Positions 24,241-37,311 of a DNA stretch of 64,000 bases are shown here, one piece after another. This DNA is from Rhypophila decipiens (taxonomy: Eukaryota > Ascomycota > Sordariomycetes > Sordariales > Naviculisporaceae): the NCBI GenBank assembly GCA_033297075.1, contig MU858133.1, forward strand, positions 62,001-126,000. Reading direction: 5' to 3'. The stretch's first letter is position 1, and every line of letters starts with the position of its first letter. Made by a program: the position numbers and the translations under genes. The notes under the pieces were generated by a model. It made no database searches and was not told the origin of the DNA. It saw only the letters and a list, made by a program, of their open reading frames with translations.

Positions 24241-25727
24241 TTACCTTATGAGTACATCAACCGTGACAAAAAGGATTGCGAGCAACAAGACGACCGGTAG
24301 CACCTGTCCAAACCCCCAGTCCATCTCTTCGTGGTCCACCAGCGGGTGGTTCAGGATGATCAACGAGATTACCGAAATGGTATTCCAGACATTGAAGCCA
24401 AAGTAGCAGAACCAGAGAAGAGGGTAGAATCCATCACCGTAGGACCATATGGCTAGCCATTGCCAGAGGAGAAAGACGACCAGGAGTATGAAGCCGTTGA
24501 TGGTGAGCATCAATGTTGCCAATACCCTCTGCACTGGTCGAGCCCCAGTGAATGAACCACTCTGGGCATCGGCAGTGGCCGTCTGTGTGGCAGATGCAGT
24601 GTGCTTCTCCTCCGCTACTGAACCACCTGCACCAGCCTTCCAGCTCCAACCTTGGTTCTTCCCGTTTTCAAGGCATCACACCGCCCCAATGAGCCCATAA
24701 ACCGTCCTCTGGCCCAGTCGATCGCGCCAGTTTTACCGCGCTCATACCACCGATGTAGTCTCCCGGCCCAGGGAAAACCAAGCAACGTAACCACCAAGGC
24801 AAAACAAAAGACTATCAAGCCTGTGGTGCGAACCACCAGCACAGCGATTGGGTTGAATGGTCCAGGTAGCGATGACATGGTCCGTCTGGCCCTTCATTCC
24901 AATGCTGCGGTCCGACATTTTCGCGAAAGTAGCGGCGAAATTGCCAAATCACGGCGAGGACACATGCCGTTAGGACTGCTGTGCGGCGGACTTGGAGACA
25001 AGGTTGGCGGTCGTCGTAGTACGTCGCTTCTGGGACTCTGCTTCCAATTGTTGTCTCCGAGCCATTTATTCGTACGTCACCGTTTGAGTTGGACGGGGAA
25101 TGTGGGCGCGGAGAAGGGCCAGAGTGGACATGATCGATTTGGTAGAAATTCATGTAGTTGATTCTGGCCGCCCAGAAAGAGTCCAGCGTCAGTTGGAAAT
25201 ACTGTGTCACCATGATCTCGTGGTAGTAGCTGATCCGGGTCCACTGGGCGAGGCCGGCGACGATGATGGCTAGTGCGGTGACGACTTGGATATCGCAGAT
25301 GTGGCCTAGTAGTTGAATGACTTTGTGCAGCTTCGGAGGGAGGTCGGCTGTGGTTTCCTTATGGTTTGTTTCACAAGCGAGAGAGTCTGTAGCAGTCTCA
25401 GGGTCACCATGTTGGGTTGATGCAACTGGTGCCGAGTCTGAAGGTGATGACTGGGAAGAGGAACTGCTTCTGGCTTTCAGCCTGGCACGTTTGCGACCGG
25501 CCAACCAAGTCTTGAATCTTTTGATGGCAATTTTGAGCTCATGGATCGCCAGGATTGATGCCAGGATTATGGTGAGCCATGAGACGAATAGGAATGAGGC
25601 GGCTACCTGGCGAAAGTGTTAGCAGCAGCACTGTCTAGATGGTTCTTTGTCTTACCCCTGGACCGCCAATCTCGTTGTCGACTTTGATGTGAGCCTGACA
25701 CCCGTAGTCCGGGTCTCTGAGCGACAT
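24241..25727 (-). CDS. Multi-pass membrane protein of unknown function, exon structure uncertain
   Basis: The first exon is 25727-25656 (MSLRDPDYGCQAHIKVDNEI, then GGPG), followed after a 49-nt intron by an exon starting at 25606 (VAASFLFVSWLTIILASILA). This exon continues through a Ser-rich cytosolic loop and more helices to about 24890. The downstream coding signal shifts frame near 24880-24830 (VRTTGLIVFCFALVVTLLGF) and again before the last segment (RVLATLMLTINGF to the stop at 24241). Clean consensus introns for these two shifts were not found. The conserved opening C-x-A-H-I-K-V-D-N-E-I-G-G-P-G belongs to a large family of uncharacterised fungal integral membrane proteins. About six or seven helices are predicted. 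It may be intact with unusual introns, or damaged by a small indel. Confidence 0.6.
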
Positions 25728-26060
25728 GGTGTGACAAGATGGGCAAGATTGTTGAATAAAATGGCATTAAGCATCATTGCGGGATACAGGAGGTAGTGCA
25801 ACGAGTGATTTGGCCCTTTCGTGGCGAGAGGATGTCCTCCCGAGTTAATGTTACTAATCCGGCCTCCGGGACGCATTCGGAAGAGGTTGAGACATGGTGC
25901 CGAAATGCCGGCACCGGACAAAGAAATGGGTCAATCTTGGTACTGGAATGCCGGGAGACGATGAACAACCGTCATGGCGAACATGATATGATGACTAGTG
26001 ATTCCCTGATCTAGGAAACGGGAACAGTAAAAAAAAGAAGGATAACGAGACGCAAAAAAA
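25728..26060. other. Intergenic, no gene seen
   Basis: Promoter region of the minus-strand membrane protein gene, running to the 3' end of the tRNA gene. No other feature recognised. Confidence 0.5.
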
Positions 26061-26150
26061 TGGATACACCCGGGATCGAACCGGGGACCGTTCACATTAG
26101 CAACTGACACAATATGCAAAGCGAAAATCATACCACTAGACCATGCACCC
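26061..26150 (-). tRNA. tRNA-Ala (anticodon TGC), with 18-nt intron
   Basis: The minus strand folds as a full cloverleaf. The acceptor stem is GGGTGCA with TGTATCC, including the G3-T70 pair that marks alanine tRNAs. The D arm contains GTCTAGTGGTATGAT. The anticodon stem is TTCGC with GTGAA, the T arm is CCCGG TTCGATC CCGGG, and A73 is the discriminator. The anticodon loop reads TTTGCA, giving anticodon TGC. An 18-nt intron (26097-26114) sits after position 37, the normal place. The mature length is 72 nt. It lies about 0.5 kb beyond the 3' end of the highly reducing PKS. Confidence 0.9.
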
Positions 26151-26666
26151 AGTAGTAATCAAGAGCTATTTTTCAATCCTAAGTAGAGTGGGTCGCGCAG
26201 CACTAACAGATTTCTCAGTAATTTCCATCCGTAAATGTTAAGGGGCGATTTAAGGGCTGGGTTAGGGTTAACCAAACCTTACCGTGAGACTTCCTATAAT
26301 GATAATTATACCTTGTTTAACTTTAAGTGGTTTCTACAGGATATATTAGCATAGTCAAGTTAGGGAGTGGAAGTATGGTTCTTGTTCTTTAGCCGAATCT
26401 AAGTAATTAAGTAGGCGACCTCGGTGTTCGAGGCATGAGATGGCTTTGCCGCCAACTGCTGTCCGTATCTTAAAGTGTTCAGAGAGAAATAATACCTATC
26501 TGACAGACTGGTATGCAGCCAGATGAGCTTTACAGTATGTAAGGGACAATCGATATACAAGTAATAGAACCGACGGACTCCTCTGATAACACTCTTTAAG
26601 AAGCTGAAAATTACACCCGACCTCTCTCGACTCTTAGGCCCAATACCCCTTTACACGAAAAAGGTC
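26151..26666. other. Intergenic, no gene seen
   Basis: Rather AT-rich stretch holding the end of the PKS transcript. Includes GGGTTAGGGTTAACC near 26262, only two telomere-like units. Confidence 0.5.
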
Positions 26667-29600
26667 TCAGTTAGAGGCAGCTGAAACTGGAGCCAAACAA
26701 GAGCTCTTCTCTGCTACCAAGTCTCCAATAGAAGAGATCCTAGTTCCACCCATGATGTCAAACACAGCCACATTCGCACTAAAGTCCTTGATAATCCAGT
26801 TCCGAAGTTCAACGGCCATGAGGGAGTCAACACCGTAGTCCGACAGTTGTCTGCTAGATTCTACATCATCAGCTGAAATGGAGAGTGCACGTGCTAGTTT
26901 TGCTGCCAGGGCTTGAACGACAATTTCAGCCCTGTCCTCGAATCGGGGAGCTTGACGGAATAGTTGCGCAAAATCCACCAAGTCCCTCTTGTGGTTGCTG
27001 CTGCCGCTTGTGCTGCCTATGACCTGAGAGAAGCTGGCAAAAAGTAGCCTCTGCCCGAGCACGGGTGGCGTCTCGCCCCGTGCCAACATATCGGCAGGCG
27101 TTACAGCACCGATAAGGATTTGGCTCTTCGGCACTGACAGAACGGGGAGGTCAGAGGTGCAGTACATGTCCAGTAACGCCATGAGCTCTGTGTCTTCGAT
27201 CTGCCCCATGTCGGCTGCTACGCGACGATTGGCTTGGTAGGCGGCGGTCTCGGCAACAATCCCAATATTCCGCATCCATCCGAGATCAAACGAGACGGCC
27301 TTCTGACCCCTGGACACCCGGAATCGTGCGAGTGCATCCTGAAAGTTGCAACCTGCCGCATAGTTTGACTGCGAGATGCTGCCATAGATGCCCGAGAGCG
27401 ACGAAAGCAGGACAAAGAAGTCTAACGACTCCGGCAGGAGCTGGTGAAGATTCCAAGACGTCTGAACCTTGGTCTTGACGGCGAGGTTCCACTGGGCATG
27501 CGTCATATTGCTGAACACTGCGTCTTGCAGGACCATGGCAGCGTTGATACAGCCTCTGATGGGCGGCATACCGTTTTCACTGCAGGTTTTGAGGAGTGAA
27601 GAGAGTGAAGCGCTTGATGAAGCATCGCATCTGGGTGCCATGACGCTCACACCCTGGGCCTGAAGCTCGGATATGACTTGGGATGCTGCTGGCGAGGTTG
27701 GACCCGACCGAGACGGAACAATAAGATGTCTGGCCCCTCGCTCCGCCATCCACCTGAGGATTGCCCGTCCCAACCCACCAAGACCGCCGACAACTACATA
27801 CGATGCGCAAGAGTGGAAGCTGCACGTGGGAGGTTCAACAAGACGCTTGGGTACCAGATCCGGGTTGTTGACCGTGATGATGATACGACCTGTATTCTTG
27901 CCGCTCTGCAGGTATCGGAAGGCCTGCTCGACGTCTGTGACGGGAAGTAAGTGCAAGGGGCTCGGAGGACAAATCAAGGCCTTGCTCATCATGTCCATGA
28001 CGTCCTTTAGCAGCTCACAGGCAAGGTCCTGATTCGACTGGGCGACATGGTACAAGTCCACCGCAGTAAAGCTGATGTTTCGGGCAAAGCCGCCCATGGG
28101 CAGTGATGCGTTGGAAGTTATATCCGCCTTGCCAATTTCCACAAAGCGGCCATAGGGGGCCATGCACTCCCAAGACCGTCGGAGCCCGTCACCCGATAGC
28201 GAGTTGAGGACAACGTCGACACCGTGTCCATTAGTCATGCGCATAACCCCCTGAGCAAAGGAACTGTTCCGGCTGTAAAAGATGTGATCTTCGGCAATAC
28301 CGAACTCGCGTATCAGGAGGTCCTTCTTGTCCTGGAAACCGACCGTGGCAAAGATTTCAGCCCCGACCATTTTAGCAAACCAAATGGCCATCTGACCGGT
28401 GCTGCCCGAAGCGGAGTGGATCAGGATTTTCTCTCCCTTCCTGAGCCGAGCGATGTGTATGAGCGAATAGTAGGCTGTTATCCCCGGACTGATGAATGAT
28501 GCAGCTGCTTCGAATGTCATGGAGTCGGGGATCTTGGTCACTGTCTTTGCAAGAGTGCGTGGGTATGTCCGCATGCATCCCAAAGAGCTACCACAGACAC
28601 GGTCGCCTGGTTTGAGCGTGTCGCAGGCAGAGCCCACCCTTGTGACGATTCCAGCGCAGTCATAGCCCAGATCGGTCCCCTCCAGCCGACCCAATGCCAC
28701 AAAGACATCACGGAACGACAATCCCCACGCCTTGGCCTCCATCTCGACTTGGTCGGAACCGAGCTCTTGCTTGCAGACGGAGTCTTGGATGAACTCGGCG
28801 GTATCCAAGAAGCCGGGTGTCGCGATGGACAACTTGACTCCCGGTCCGGGCTGCCATGGTTGGGATTTCAGTTGGGGATACACTCGGGAACGGACCTTGT
28901 AATCCAGTCGTGTTTCTTCGTAGACCCGTGCCGTCATTAGAAGGTCGTTTTGGACAACAAACTCCCGCTCCTTTGAATCCGAACAGAACACGGTCTTGAA
29001 CACGTTGGCAACAAACTGGGCGCAACTTGGCGTGGAGATACTTTTCCGGGACCGGACTTCGATCTCCAAGGTCGCAATACATTTGTCAATATTTTCGGAT
29101 CGTATTCCTCTTAGCAGACCGCGAGAGAGCGAGTACTGAGGATACTGGTCGTCATCGAGAGGTGGAATCGTCACCCACAGCAGCTTATTTGCTCGGCCCA
29201 CCAGCTCCTGGAGGCGGGTAAAGTCCACCTCTGTCATGACAGATAGCCATGGCCTTGTTATCTCAGTCAAAGAAATGACAATGTCGTCAACCTGCAGTGG
29301 ACCAACGCCCTTGATCTCATCAAGACAGAGAACAACCATCCCATCGTGGTGACAAAGCCGGTCAATCTCGCCATGTAAACCTTGGACCAATGCGGTCACA
29401 TCAAGCGCATCACCCGCCCATTCAGTGTGCTTCGGAACCAAGACAACGACGCGTCCAAGTTTTGGGCCAACGCCATTCCCAAATTTCGAGGAACTGGGAG
29501 CCAACGCAGTAGTAAGCAGGATGCTCGAAACATGGCACTCCTGGCTATCCCAATCCTTTAAGACCAGATCGTTCCCAGAGAACCCATTCTCCCTCAACAC

Positions 29601-32600
29601 CTTGTCCCACTGCTCCTCCGTGATGGCCGGACACAGACTCCTCCACTCTTCCTCACACCGCCACCAACCGGGTAGGACCCCGAACCCGAAATTAGTGCAG
29701 ACATTCCGAGGCGACATGATTTCCAGCAAGAGCAATTTCCCACCGGGCTTGAGCAAGCTTCTCACATTTTGAAGGGCAGTAGCCAGATCAGCCGTGGCGT
29801 GCAACACTCCGCCGGCAATGACAAGGTCATATCGACCATCGTCATCTGCCTGCGAGACTTGTTGAGCGTCCACGGCAAACCCCTGAGCGGCAAGATCCCC
29901 TTCTATGTCCAGCGATCGAAACTCCATCCGCCCAGTGGAGACATACTCCTGGAACCGAGCAGCAGCATTTTCAAAAAAGGCAGGCGAGATATCCGTATAG
30001 ACATATTTGGAAAATTTCATGCCCCCGCCTTCTTCAGCGCCTTTCTCGAGCTCGTCGGACAGAATGGAGAGGACATGGTGTGTCATTCCCCCTGTCCCGG
30101 CGCCGACCTCGAGAATCCGCATAGTTGGATTTTCATGGGAGAGAAGATTTAACAGGGCGCGAAAGCGATGGTCGTCGCAGATTGTGGCAAACAGATCCGC
30201 GTACAGCTTCTCTGCCAGGCTCGTGCCGCTTGTGAAAGCTAGTTGGAGGGGGTCGGTCTCGCCTAGGAGAATTGAGCGCAGATTTGCTGCGATAGTGGGA
30301 AAGAACGACCAGGCGGGATTTAGTGCTCTGATCTGTTCAAGTTGGACCTCTAGAGGAGGTGCATTTTCATCTTCAAGAGGGATAGATGGTGAGACATGGA
30401 CGACGTGGTGTTCCATCCACTGAATGTATTTGTGCAGGGAGCTGGGAACTCGAACACGGTCTTGTGGTGGTGATAGTTCTTGGAGAGTCTTCTTTACGAC
30501 CTTGTCAATAGTGCTGTCGAGTTGATGACGGTAGTCGCGCATCCAGGTGTCGTCTTTGGTGAAGACGTCTGCTTTGCAGACCATGTGAAGTTGCTCGGGC
30601 GTCAACATGCTTAGTTGCGGCTTCCAATTGATGCCGTACAGGAGCTTCGTCCCTCTCAATGGCACGTTCGAGCTGCTGGCAGGATTGCTGTCCATCGAGA
30701 CTGGAGTGAGAACGATCTTGTCGATGCTGCATAGGACCGAGGAGTTGCCGGTTCCTTCATGCTGTCGGAGGATGTGGACAGTGCCCTCGACAGTTTGAAC
30801 GGCAGGACCGGATTTCGGTTCCTGGTATGTCATAAATTGCACCGAGGAGGTCTCGGGGTACTGCCAGCCGCTGGCTGAGAACCACGCGCCTCGCATTTGA
30901 CTGGGCACGGTGACCGGCCATCTGCCACCCGCTGCATCCGCCTTGAGGAACTGCGGCATGAGGGCTTGGAACGCGCCGTCGATGACAGCCGGATGAACGA
31001 GGCTGGGCATCTGATATTCAGCTCCTGAGACATCCATACACGCGATGGCCATGTCACTCCCATCCCAGCGAATATCATGGAGGACCTGAAAACATTCTCC
31101 GTAGTCCAGCCCGCTCTCGTGGCAGGATGAGTAGAACATTCCGCGGTCAACTTCCATGGTACACGACTTGACGGCCTTTGCGTACTTTTCGACTGTTTTC
31201 TGCTCACCCAATCGTCTCTCCAGGCCATCATCGAGGCCACCATTGGCTGTCATAGCGGCATAGTCCTCCTGGAACTGTACCTGGACTACTGCGTTGAAGC
31301 AGTCGGTCCATCGGTCACGGTAGAGAGAGAATATTCCGATCTCGGACCATGTAGATTCCTTTTCGTATTCTTTTTGCATTGGGCGGAGCTGGACGATCAC
31401 CTCCGTGCTCTCGTCTTGTGTCTTGCCCACAATGATGGGATTGCTGAACTTTACTTCTTGAAAATAGAAACCCGACAGCTGCCGCGTTGTGTTTGCATGG
31501 AACTGTTTGACGGCTTCGATGGCCATGATTATCATGCCAGCTCCGGGATAGAGTGTTGATCCAGAGACCTTTCAGAAGCAGGTATCAGATTGTCAGCACT
31601 TGATGTACAAAGACGTCGATGAGTTCAAGTCGCATGTGGTAACGATGCTGAAACTTACCTGATGGTCTTTTGTCCAGGATGTGCTTTGGATGCTCAGCCT
31701 GCGCCTCCATCTGGGCTCCAGTGGGTTCCAGTCATAGACTCGTTCTCCCAGTGAGTCGGAGGGGACTTTGGGACGCAGCCTATAATCGCGGCTTATGCGG
31801 GGCTCCTTCCAATATGTGTTGGAATGATCAAACGGGTACCCGGGGCAGTCGACAAGGAGCGGTGGAAGGGCTTCAGTTGAGGTCTTTCCGCTTGGTGAAT
31901 CATGCGCCTGATTTGCGTGACTGATGGATACCGGATGGCCATGACAAAACAACTCACCCACGAGCTGAAGAGTTGTCTCAACTGCGGGTGAGGATTTCTT
32001 CAGGACATGGTGGTAGCGATGAGCAGGTGTTCGTTTTTCACCTGCTTTTCGACTGGCAGATGATGCAGTACCAACGACATTAGATATCTCACTCAGGGTC
32101 TCTTGAACATATCGACGGAGGGCCGGGTGCGGCCCAACTTCGACAAGGTCGGTTATAGGATTGGCGTCGGCCGTCAACCGCTGTCGGGTCAATGTATTTA
32201 TGGCCTCTGAGAATCTGACCGGCGAGAGGAGATTATCTACCCAGTATTGCGTTGTTGACAGTAGCTTTGGAGATGTGATCAGTTTTCCAGTCAGAGACGA
32301 TACCATAGGGACAGTGCGGCGAAGACTCTCATCCTGGCCACTGATGGCGATGCCGTTCTCCAAAGTTCCAAGGAGGCCAAGATACTCGGACGCAATGGGC
32401 GTCATGGCCGGTGAGTGATATGCCATGCCGCCCGTCTGAAGCTTTTGTACAAAGACATTGTCTTTGTCGAGAAGTTCCTTCAGTTGAACGATTTCTTCTT
32501 CCGGCCCTGAAATTGTAACGTTGGTTGGGCTGTTGATGCAGGCCACTACGAGATTGCGTTGTCCGCCCAGAACAAACTTCCGAGCCTGGTCCACAGAAAT

Positions 32601-35046
32601 GTTGGCAGCGAGCATGGCCATTCGTTTTGAGATAAGCGAAGAATCACCATGCACACTTGTCTTTAGCTGGCCTGATAGCTTGCCACGGAAGTAGGCCACC
32701 TTGCAGGCGGAAGAGAGCGACAAGGCCCCAGCAGCATATGCGGCTGCTATTTCGCCGGATGAGTGGCCCGCCACCGCAGTAGGGATGACTTGAAAGCTTT
32801 TCAGAAGTTCAACAAGGGCTATCTGGATGGCTGTTGTGAGAGGCTGGCTGTATTCGGGTTTGTTGATGTCCTTGGAATTGCGGATTTTATCTGCGCCAGG
32901 GTGTTAGAATCTTTGCACAATGCGTCCATCCTTCCATGACGTACCAAAAAGAGACCAGGTAGCTCCAAAGCTTTGGAAGGCATTGTCTGCGCGCTCCAAT
33001 GTTGCGCGGAAAACAGGATAGCTTTCTGCGAGTTGCATACCCATGTCAACGTGCTGGGCACCTTGTCCGGTAAACACAAACGCCAAGCTGGGCTCATGCG
33101 ATGAGCGGATAGGCTTGACAATGGGACTTTGTAACACAATATTCGACTTGAATGTTATGTCCCGTTGGACCCCATCTGGGATATGAAAAGTCCCGTTCCG
33201 GTCGTGATGACCCTTGCGGGAATAGTCGTCGTCGCCTGTAATCACTGTATAAGTCCTCCAGAGCAGATTGGACCGTCGACAGGCAAGCGTATATGCCAAT
33301 TTATCCAGATTCCGGCGCTCCAGCAAACTCATGTAATCCTCGTACTGCTGAATCATGCGTCGGAGGGACTTTTCGTTGTGGGCAGACCATATGAGGAGCC
33401 GAGGCTGTGAATTGGCAGGAAAAGAATCATCAGATGACGAAGAAGAGTAACAGACTTTAGGACTGGACGCCATCGGTGTCGCCGTAGTGCAGTGATTGGC
33501 TGTTATACCGCGACTCTGGAGGTAATGGAGAGCGTCGTCCAGAACGACATGAGTGTTGGAACCGCCGAACCCGAATGAGTTGACAGAAACGCGGCGAAGA
33601 TGATTGACGGGCCAAGGCTTTGATGCTGCGGGAATCTCGATGTTGTAGAACGGGGCATCGATATCTGGGTTTACCTTTTCAAGCATTGCGTTGGGCGGGA
33701 CGACCCCCTTCTCAAGCACCAGGATGGCTTTAATGATGCCAGCAAGACCACTTGCCCCTTCAAGGTGGCCGATATTGGACTTGACTGAGCCACTGATGCA
33801 GTGGGCGAGTAAGCAGTCAGTTTCTCCGATTGAATAGATGAGGATCGTGGGCATGCTGCATGCATGGCGATCTTGTGCCACTTACACGTAGAGGGGCTCC
33901 TCGGCGGAGCGATGAGACCTGAAAACCCGCCCAATGGCCTTGATCTCGATTGGATCGCCCACCGGCGTCCCGGTGCCATGAGCCTCAAAGAAGCAAGTCT
34001 TGTCCAGGGAGAGACCGGCCTTGCTGTAGACGTGGCGAATGAGTTGCTCCTGGGAGTCGGCGCTCGGCTGTGTCAAGACAGGGGTTCGGCCGTCCTGGTT
34101 AGACCCGACCGACCTAATAACTGCTCGGATCATGTCTCCGGATGCAATAGCGTCATTGACGGGCTTCAACAGCAAGGAGACGACGCCTTCACCTCTAGCA
34201 TAGCCATTGGCACGATGGTCGAAGCTATAACAGACACTATCGGGAGATATCACCCCCAGGTTAGACAGCGAGATGGATGTCTGAGGACCGAGAATCAGAC
34301 TGGCGGCAGTCACCAGAGCGGAGGAAGCGCTCCCACTGATGATGGCCTGGCAGGCAAGATCAAGAGCGGTCATGCCGCTTGAGCAGGCAGTGTCAACGTG
34401 AACACTCGGTCCTCGAAGATCAAAGTACCAGCTCAGCCGATTTGCAAAGATCGATGAGGCTGTGCCTGTGGCTACGGTTGACGGGACCGAGTCTGGATCC
34501 ATGGTAATCATCCTGGCGTAATCATCGGACGCACAGCAGGCGAAAACCGCAGTACGTGATCCCTTGAGCTTGTCAACCGGAATCCCGGCTGTGAAATATC
34601 AATGGCGTTAGCCTTCAAACTCGTACGGTACTTATACATAGAATAAGTTTGATAATTGCTCGCATACCGTTTTCAAAGGCCCGGAAAGAGGTCTCAAGAG
34701 CCAAGCGATGGTGGGGGTCCATGCCAGCCGCCTCTTTAGCGGTGATGGAAAAGAACGGAGCATCAAATGCCGCGGCATCGTCCTTTAGAAAGTGCGCCCC
34801 ACGACTATGGAGCTACATGTATGCATCAATTTGTCAGACGACTCAAGTCCACTCACGGGCAGCCATACATACCTTGTTCTCAGAAGTCTCATGCTCCTTG
34901 ACATAGAAAGAATCTATGTTCAGGCGAGATGCAGGCCACTCCGTCATGGCATTGCGTCGATTGGCAATCATGTCCCAAAACCCTTCCTCGTCTACAGCGT
35001 CCTGAGGGAGCTTGAAAGCCACGCCAACAATGGCAATGTCTTGCAT
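26667..35046 (-). CDS. Highly reducing iterative type I polyketide synthase (KS-AT-DH-MT-ER-KR-ACP)
   Basis: Six exons on the minus strand: 35046-34873, 34812-34668, 34588-33886, 33792-32945, 32890-31659 and 31568-26667. Phases agree and give 2,667 residues. Domains in order: KS (nucleophile Cys about 175 in [30 protein letters not shown]); AT ([12 protein letters not shown], Ser about 667 in GHSSGE); DH (His about 1033 in [11 protein letters not shown], Asp about 1231 in VIDGAFQ); C-methyltransferase ([11 protein letters not shown], about 1519); ER ([13 protein letters not shown], about 2086); KR ([11 protein letters not shown] about 2295, Tyr about 2437 in SQSNYAAG); ACP (Ser about 2616 in GVDSLMAV). 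All active-site motifs are present. There is no thioesterase, reductase or condensation domain, so release must be in trans. This is the LovB/LovF architecture. It probably makes an alpha-methylated, largely reduced chain; length cannot be predicted. Confidence 0.95.
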
Positions 35047-36135
35047 GGTTAGGCCGGAACGTTGAGTGAGTGAGGCAAATGGAGTAAACAAGTGATGAGC
35101 AAGAATTGACAAGGGCGCTTTCGAGAGTGAGAATGGAAGTGTAATAGACTTTCAGAACGAAGCCCAATATTGTGCAAGCCCGTCGTGACTCGTGCTGATA
35201 AATACCTAGTGCGTATGGAACTTGTGTACTACGCGGCGGAAGTGTACAGTACCAATGGCCATTGAAGTCCTGAGTGTCCCTGGTCAGATTTCACAGAATG
35301 GCTCGGTCTGTACTGCCTTTTAGTCATGAAATGTCCATCCAAAATACGTCGGTGTGACTGTTGGTGTGTTTTGATGCAAATCTCACCCTTACTATCTACA
35401 TGTAGTCACAACAGATCTCTTTCTTGTCCTGCATTTGAATCGACCGCTGGAAGATTCTGATGTTCAACCCTCCGTCCAAATCATGACAGCAACTGGAGAT
35501 TGTCACTAACAATTCAATGGTCCCTTCTCCTGTCATCATCTCACACCAATAAACAGCAAACAGACCTTTGTTGTAGCGTTGGGGTTCCATCAGGCTTGGC
35601 GGCCCCGGCCAACACTCGGTCCAAGTTCCTGTTCGTTATGAGATAGACGGGCCGTGCCGCATGCATAGACTGATCGGTGATAAAAGGTATCCGGAGGCTG
35701 TGTGACGGGCACAGCTTACTTGTCGGAGAGTGGTCGGTGAGTAGTTCAAAGTGATGGCGCCCAGCAACTCAGTGTACCCTTCGTGGTCGATCATTTCTTT
35801 CCAACTAGATCACCTAAAGTAATGTTGGACCGAGGCAAATAAACTGCCCAGTCCCTGGTAGAATGGTTTGTTGGTCTGATCAAGCAACAAAACATGATGC
35901 AGGCAGGGTTTTGCAGAATTATCACAGCGGCGTCAGTGTGATTGGATAGCACACGCAGCGAGAGCATTGTCGCATATATATACGGGCCCTTGGTTCATCA
36001 CACTTGTGTTGATCTTGAGCAGAAGGAACTTATCAGATGTATGGCATAGCAGACCCAAGGTTCGTGACTGCTCTGCATGCCGAGAAAGAACAGTGCTACC
36101 TCTCGTATCACCCAGACGACCAACGGCATCACGAA
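35047..36135. promoter_or_regulatory. Shared divergent promoter region of the PKS and the FSH1-type hydrolase
   Basis: About 1.1 kb separates the start codon of the minus-strand PKS (35046) from that of the plus-strand hydrolase (36136). Nothing in it looks coding. The divergent arrangement suggests common control. No specific operator was found repeated in the other genes of this locus. Confidence 0.5.
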
Positions 36136-37056
36136 ATGCGGTTCCTTTGTTTTCATGGTATGGGTACCAACGGATATGTAGGTATCTTCCTCCCCGGCCC
36201 GCTTTCCACGCCATGGCAATGTTCCTGATCTCGATATGGGCGCGGTACGGATGTCAAGGTGTTCGAGAGACAGACAGGTCAGTACTGCTGGTATACAGAT
36301 ACCGAGAGGTGTTGGTTCAGAAGTTGACATCCAACACCTCAGCAACCTTGCGGCAGGCGCTGGGTCGCACCCATGAATTTGTGTTTCTCACCGGAAGGGT
36401 TCCCAGCAGAGCCCCTGGTGAGGCTTGTGAGTACATTTCTTCGCCACCTTCCGAATCAGTAACGTACAGGAGGCGCATCGTTACCCACCATAAAAGCCAG
36501 AGCGACAGACTTGACTGACAATGCCTTCGATCGTCACGATGCTACCCTAGGTAATGCACATTGCACGAATGACAGCTATCGGTTCCTAGGGGAGGACCAA
36601 GAGACCAACATGGCCCTTCTCAACGATCTGGTCCGGTCCGTACTCGAACTGGGCCCCTTTGACGGGGTCATGGGCTTCTCAGAAGGCGGTGCAGTGGCGG
36701 CCAGTCTGCTGGTTGAGGATTCCAGGCGACCTTTTGCGCGCTTCAGGTGTGGGATATTCCTCTCCGCCGCACGGCCGCCTGACCCCGACAATATCATGAC
36801 TGGTTCCGACAGGCGACTGGACTTCTCCACCGATGGGGTCGTGTTGAATATCCCTACGGCCCATATCTGGTCGCCCAGTGGTGATATTTGCCCTGGGATG
36901 GGCCGGAAACTGGCCTTACTCTGTAACCAGACATTGAGGGAGGAGTTTGTGCACCTGCTTGGCCACCAGGTGCCCGGCCCTGTGTCGGACGAGTTTCTCA
37001 GTGGAACAATCAAGGCGATCGAGCGGACCGTCGAACGAGCGAGGGCTAGCGGCTGA
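36136..37056 (+). CDS. FSH1/LovG-type serine hydrolase, probable trans-acting polyketide thioesterase
   Basis: Four exons by eye, 36136-36177, 36259-36277, 36343-36426 and 36509-37056; 230 residues, the normal size of the family. The start is the ATG that begins MRFLCFHGMGTNGY, the usual N terminus; an in-frame ATG at 36037 is possible but would add an atypical leader. The 19-nt second exon restores GYVFERQTATLRQALG. The active site is the nucleophile in MGFSEGGA, the Asp in SPSGDICPGMG and the His in LLGHQVPG. LovG, of the same family, releases the product of a highly reducing PKS that lacks its own thioesterase. Divergent placement beside exactly such a PKS supports that role here, by inference. 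Confidence 0.85.
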
Positions 37057-37311
37057 GCCTAGTGTCAGAGTGTGCAAAATGCATCGAACATAAACATGTT
37101 CTTCTTAGGTCAAGAAAACATTGGTCCCTCTTGCTCTTCTGGCAGTATCACATAGCGAGTCAATATGTGCTACGGAAGTGCCTGCTGTTAAAATTCACAA
37201 CGTACTGATCACAATCTGCCCTGGTAATAGCCCATTACCATCAACCTTCCCTAACTATTCCTCTGTTCATCTGCGCTTCAAAGCCGAAAGTTAGATCAAA
37301 ACATAGGTATC

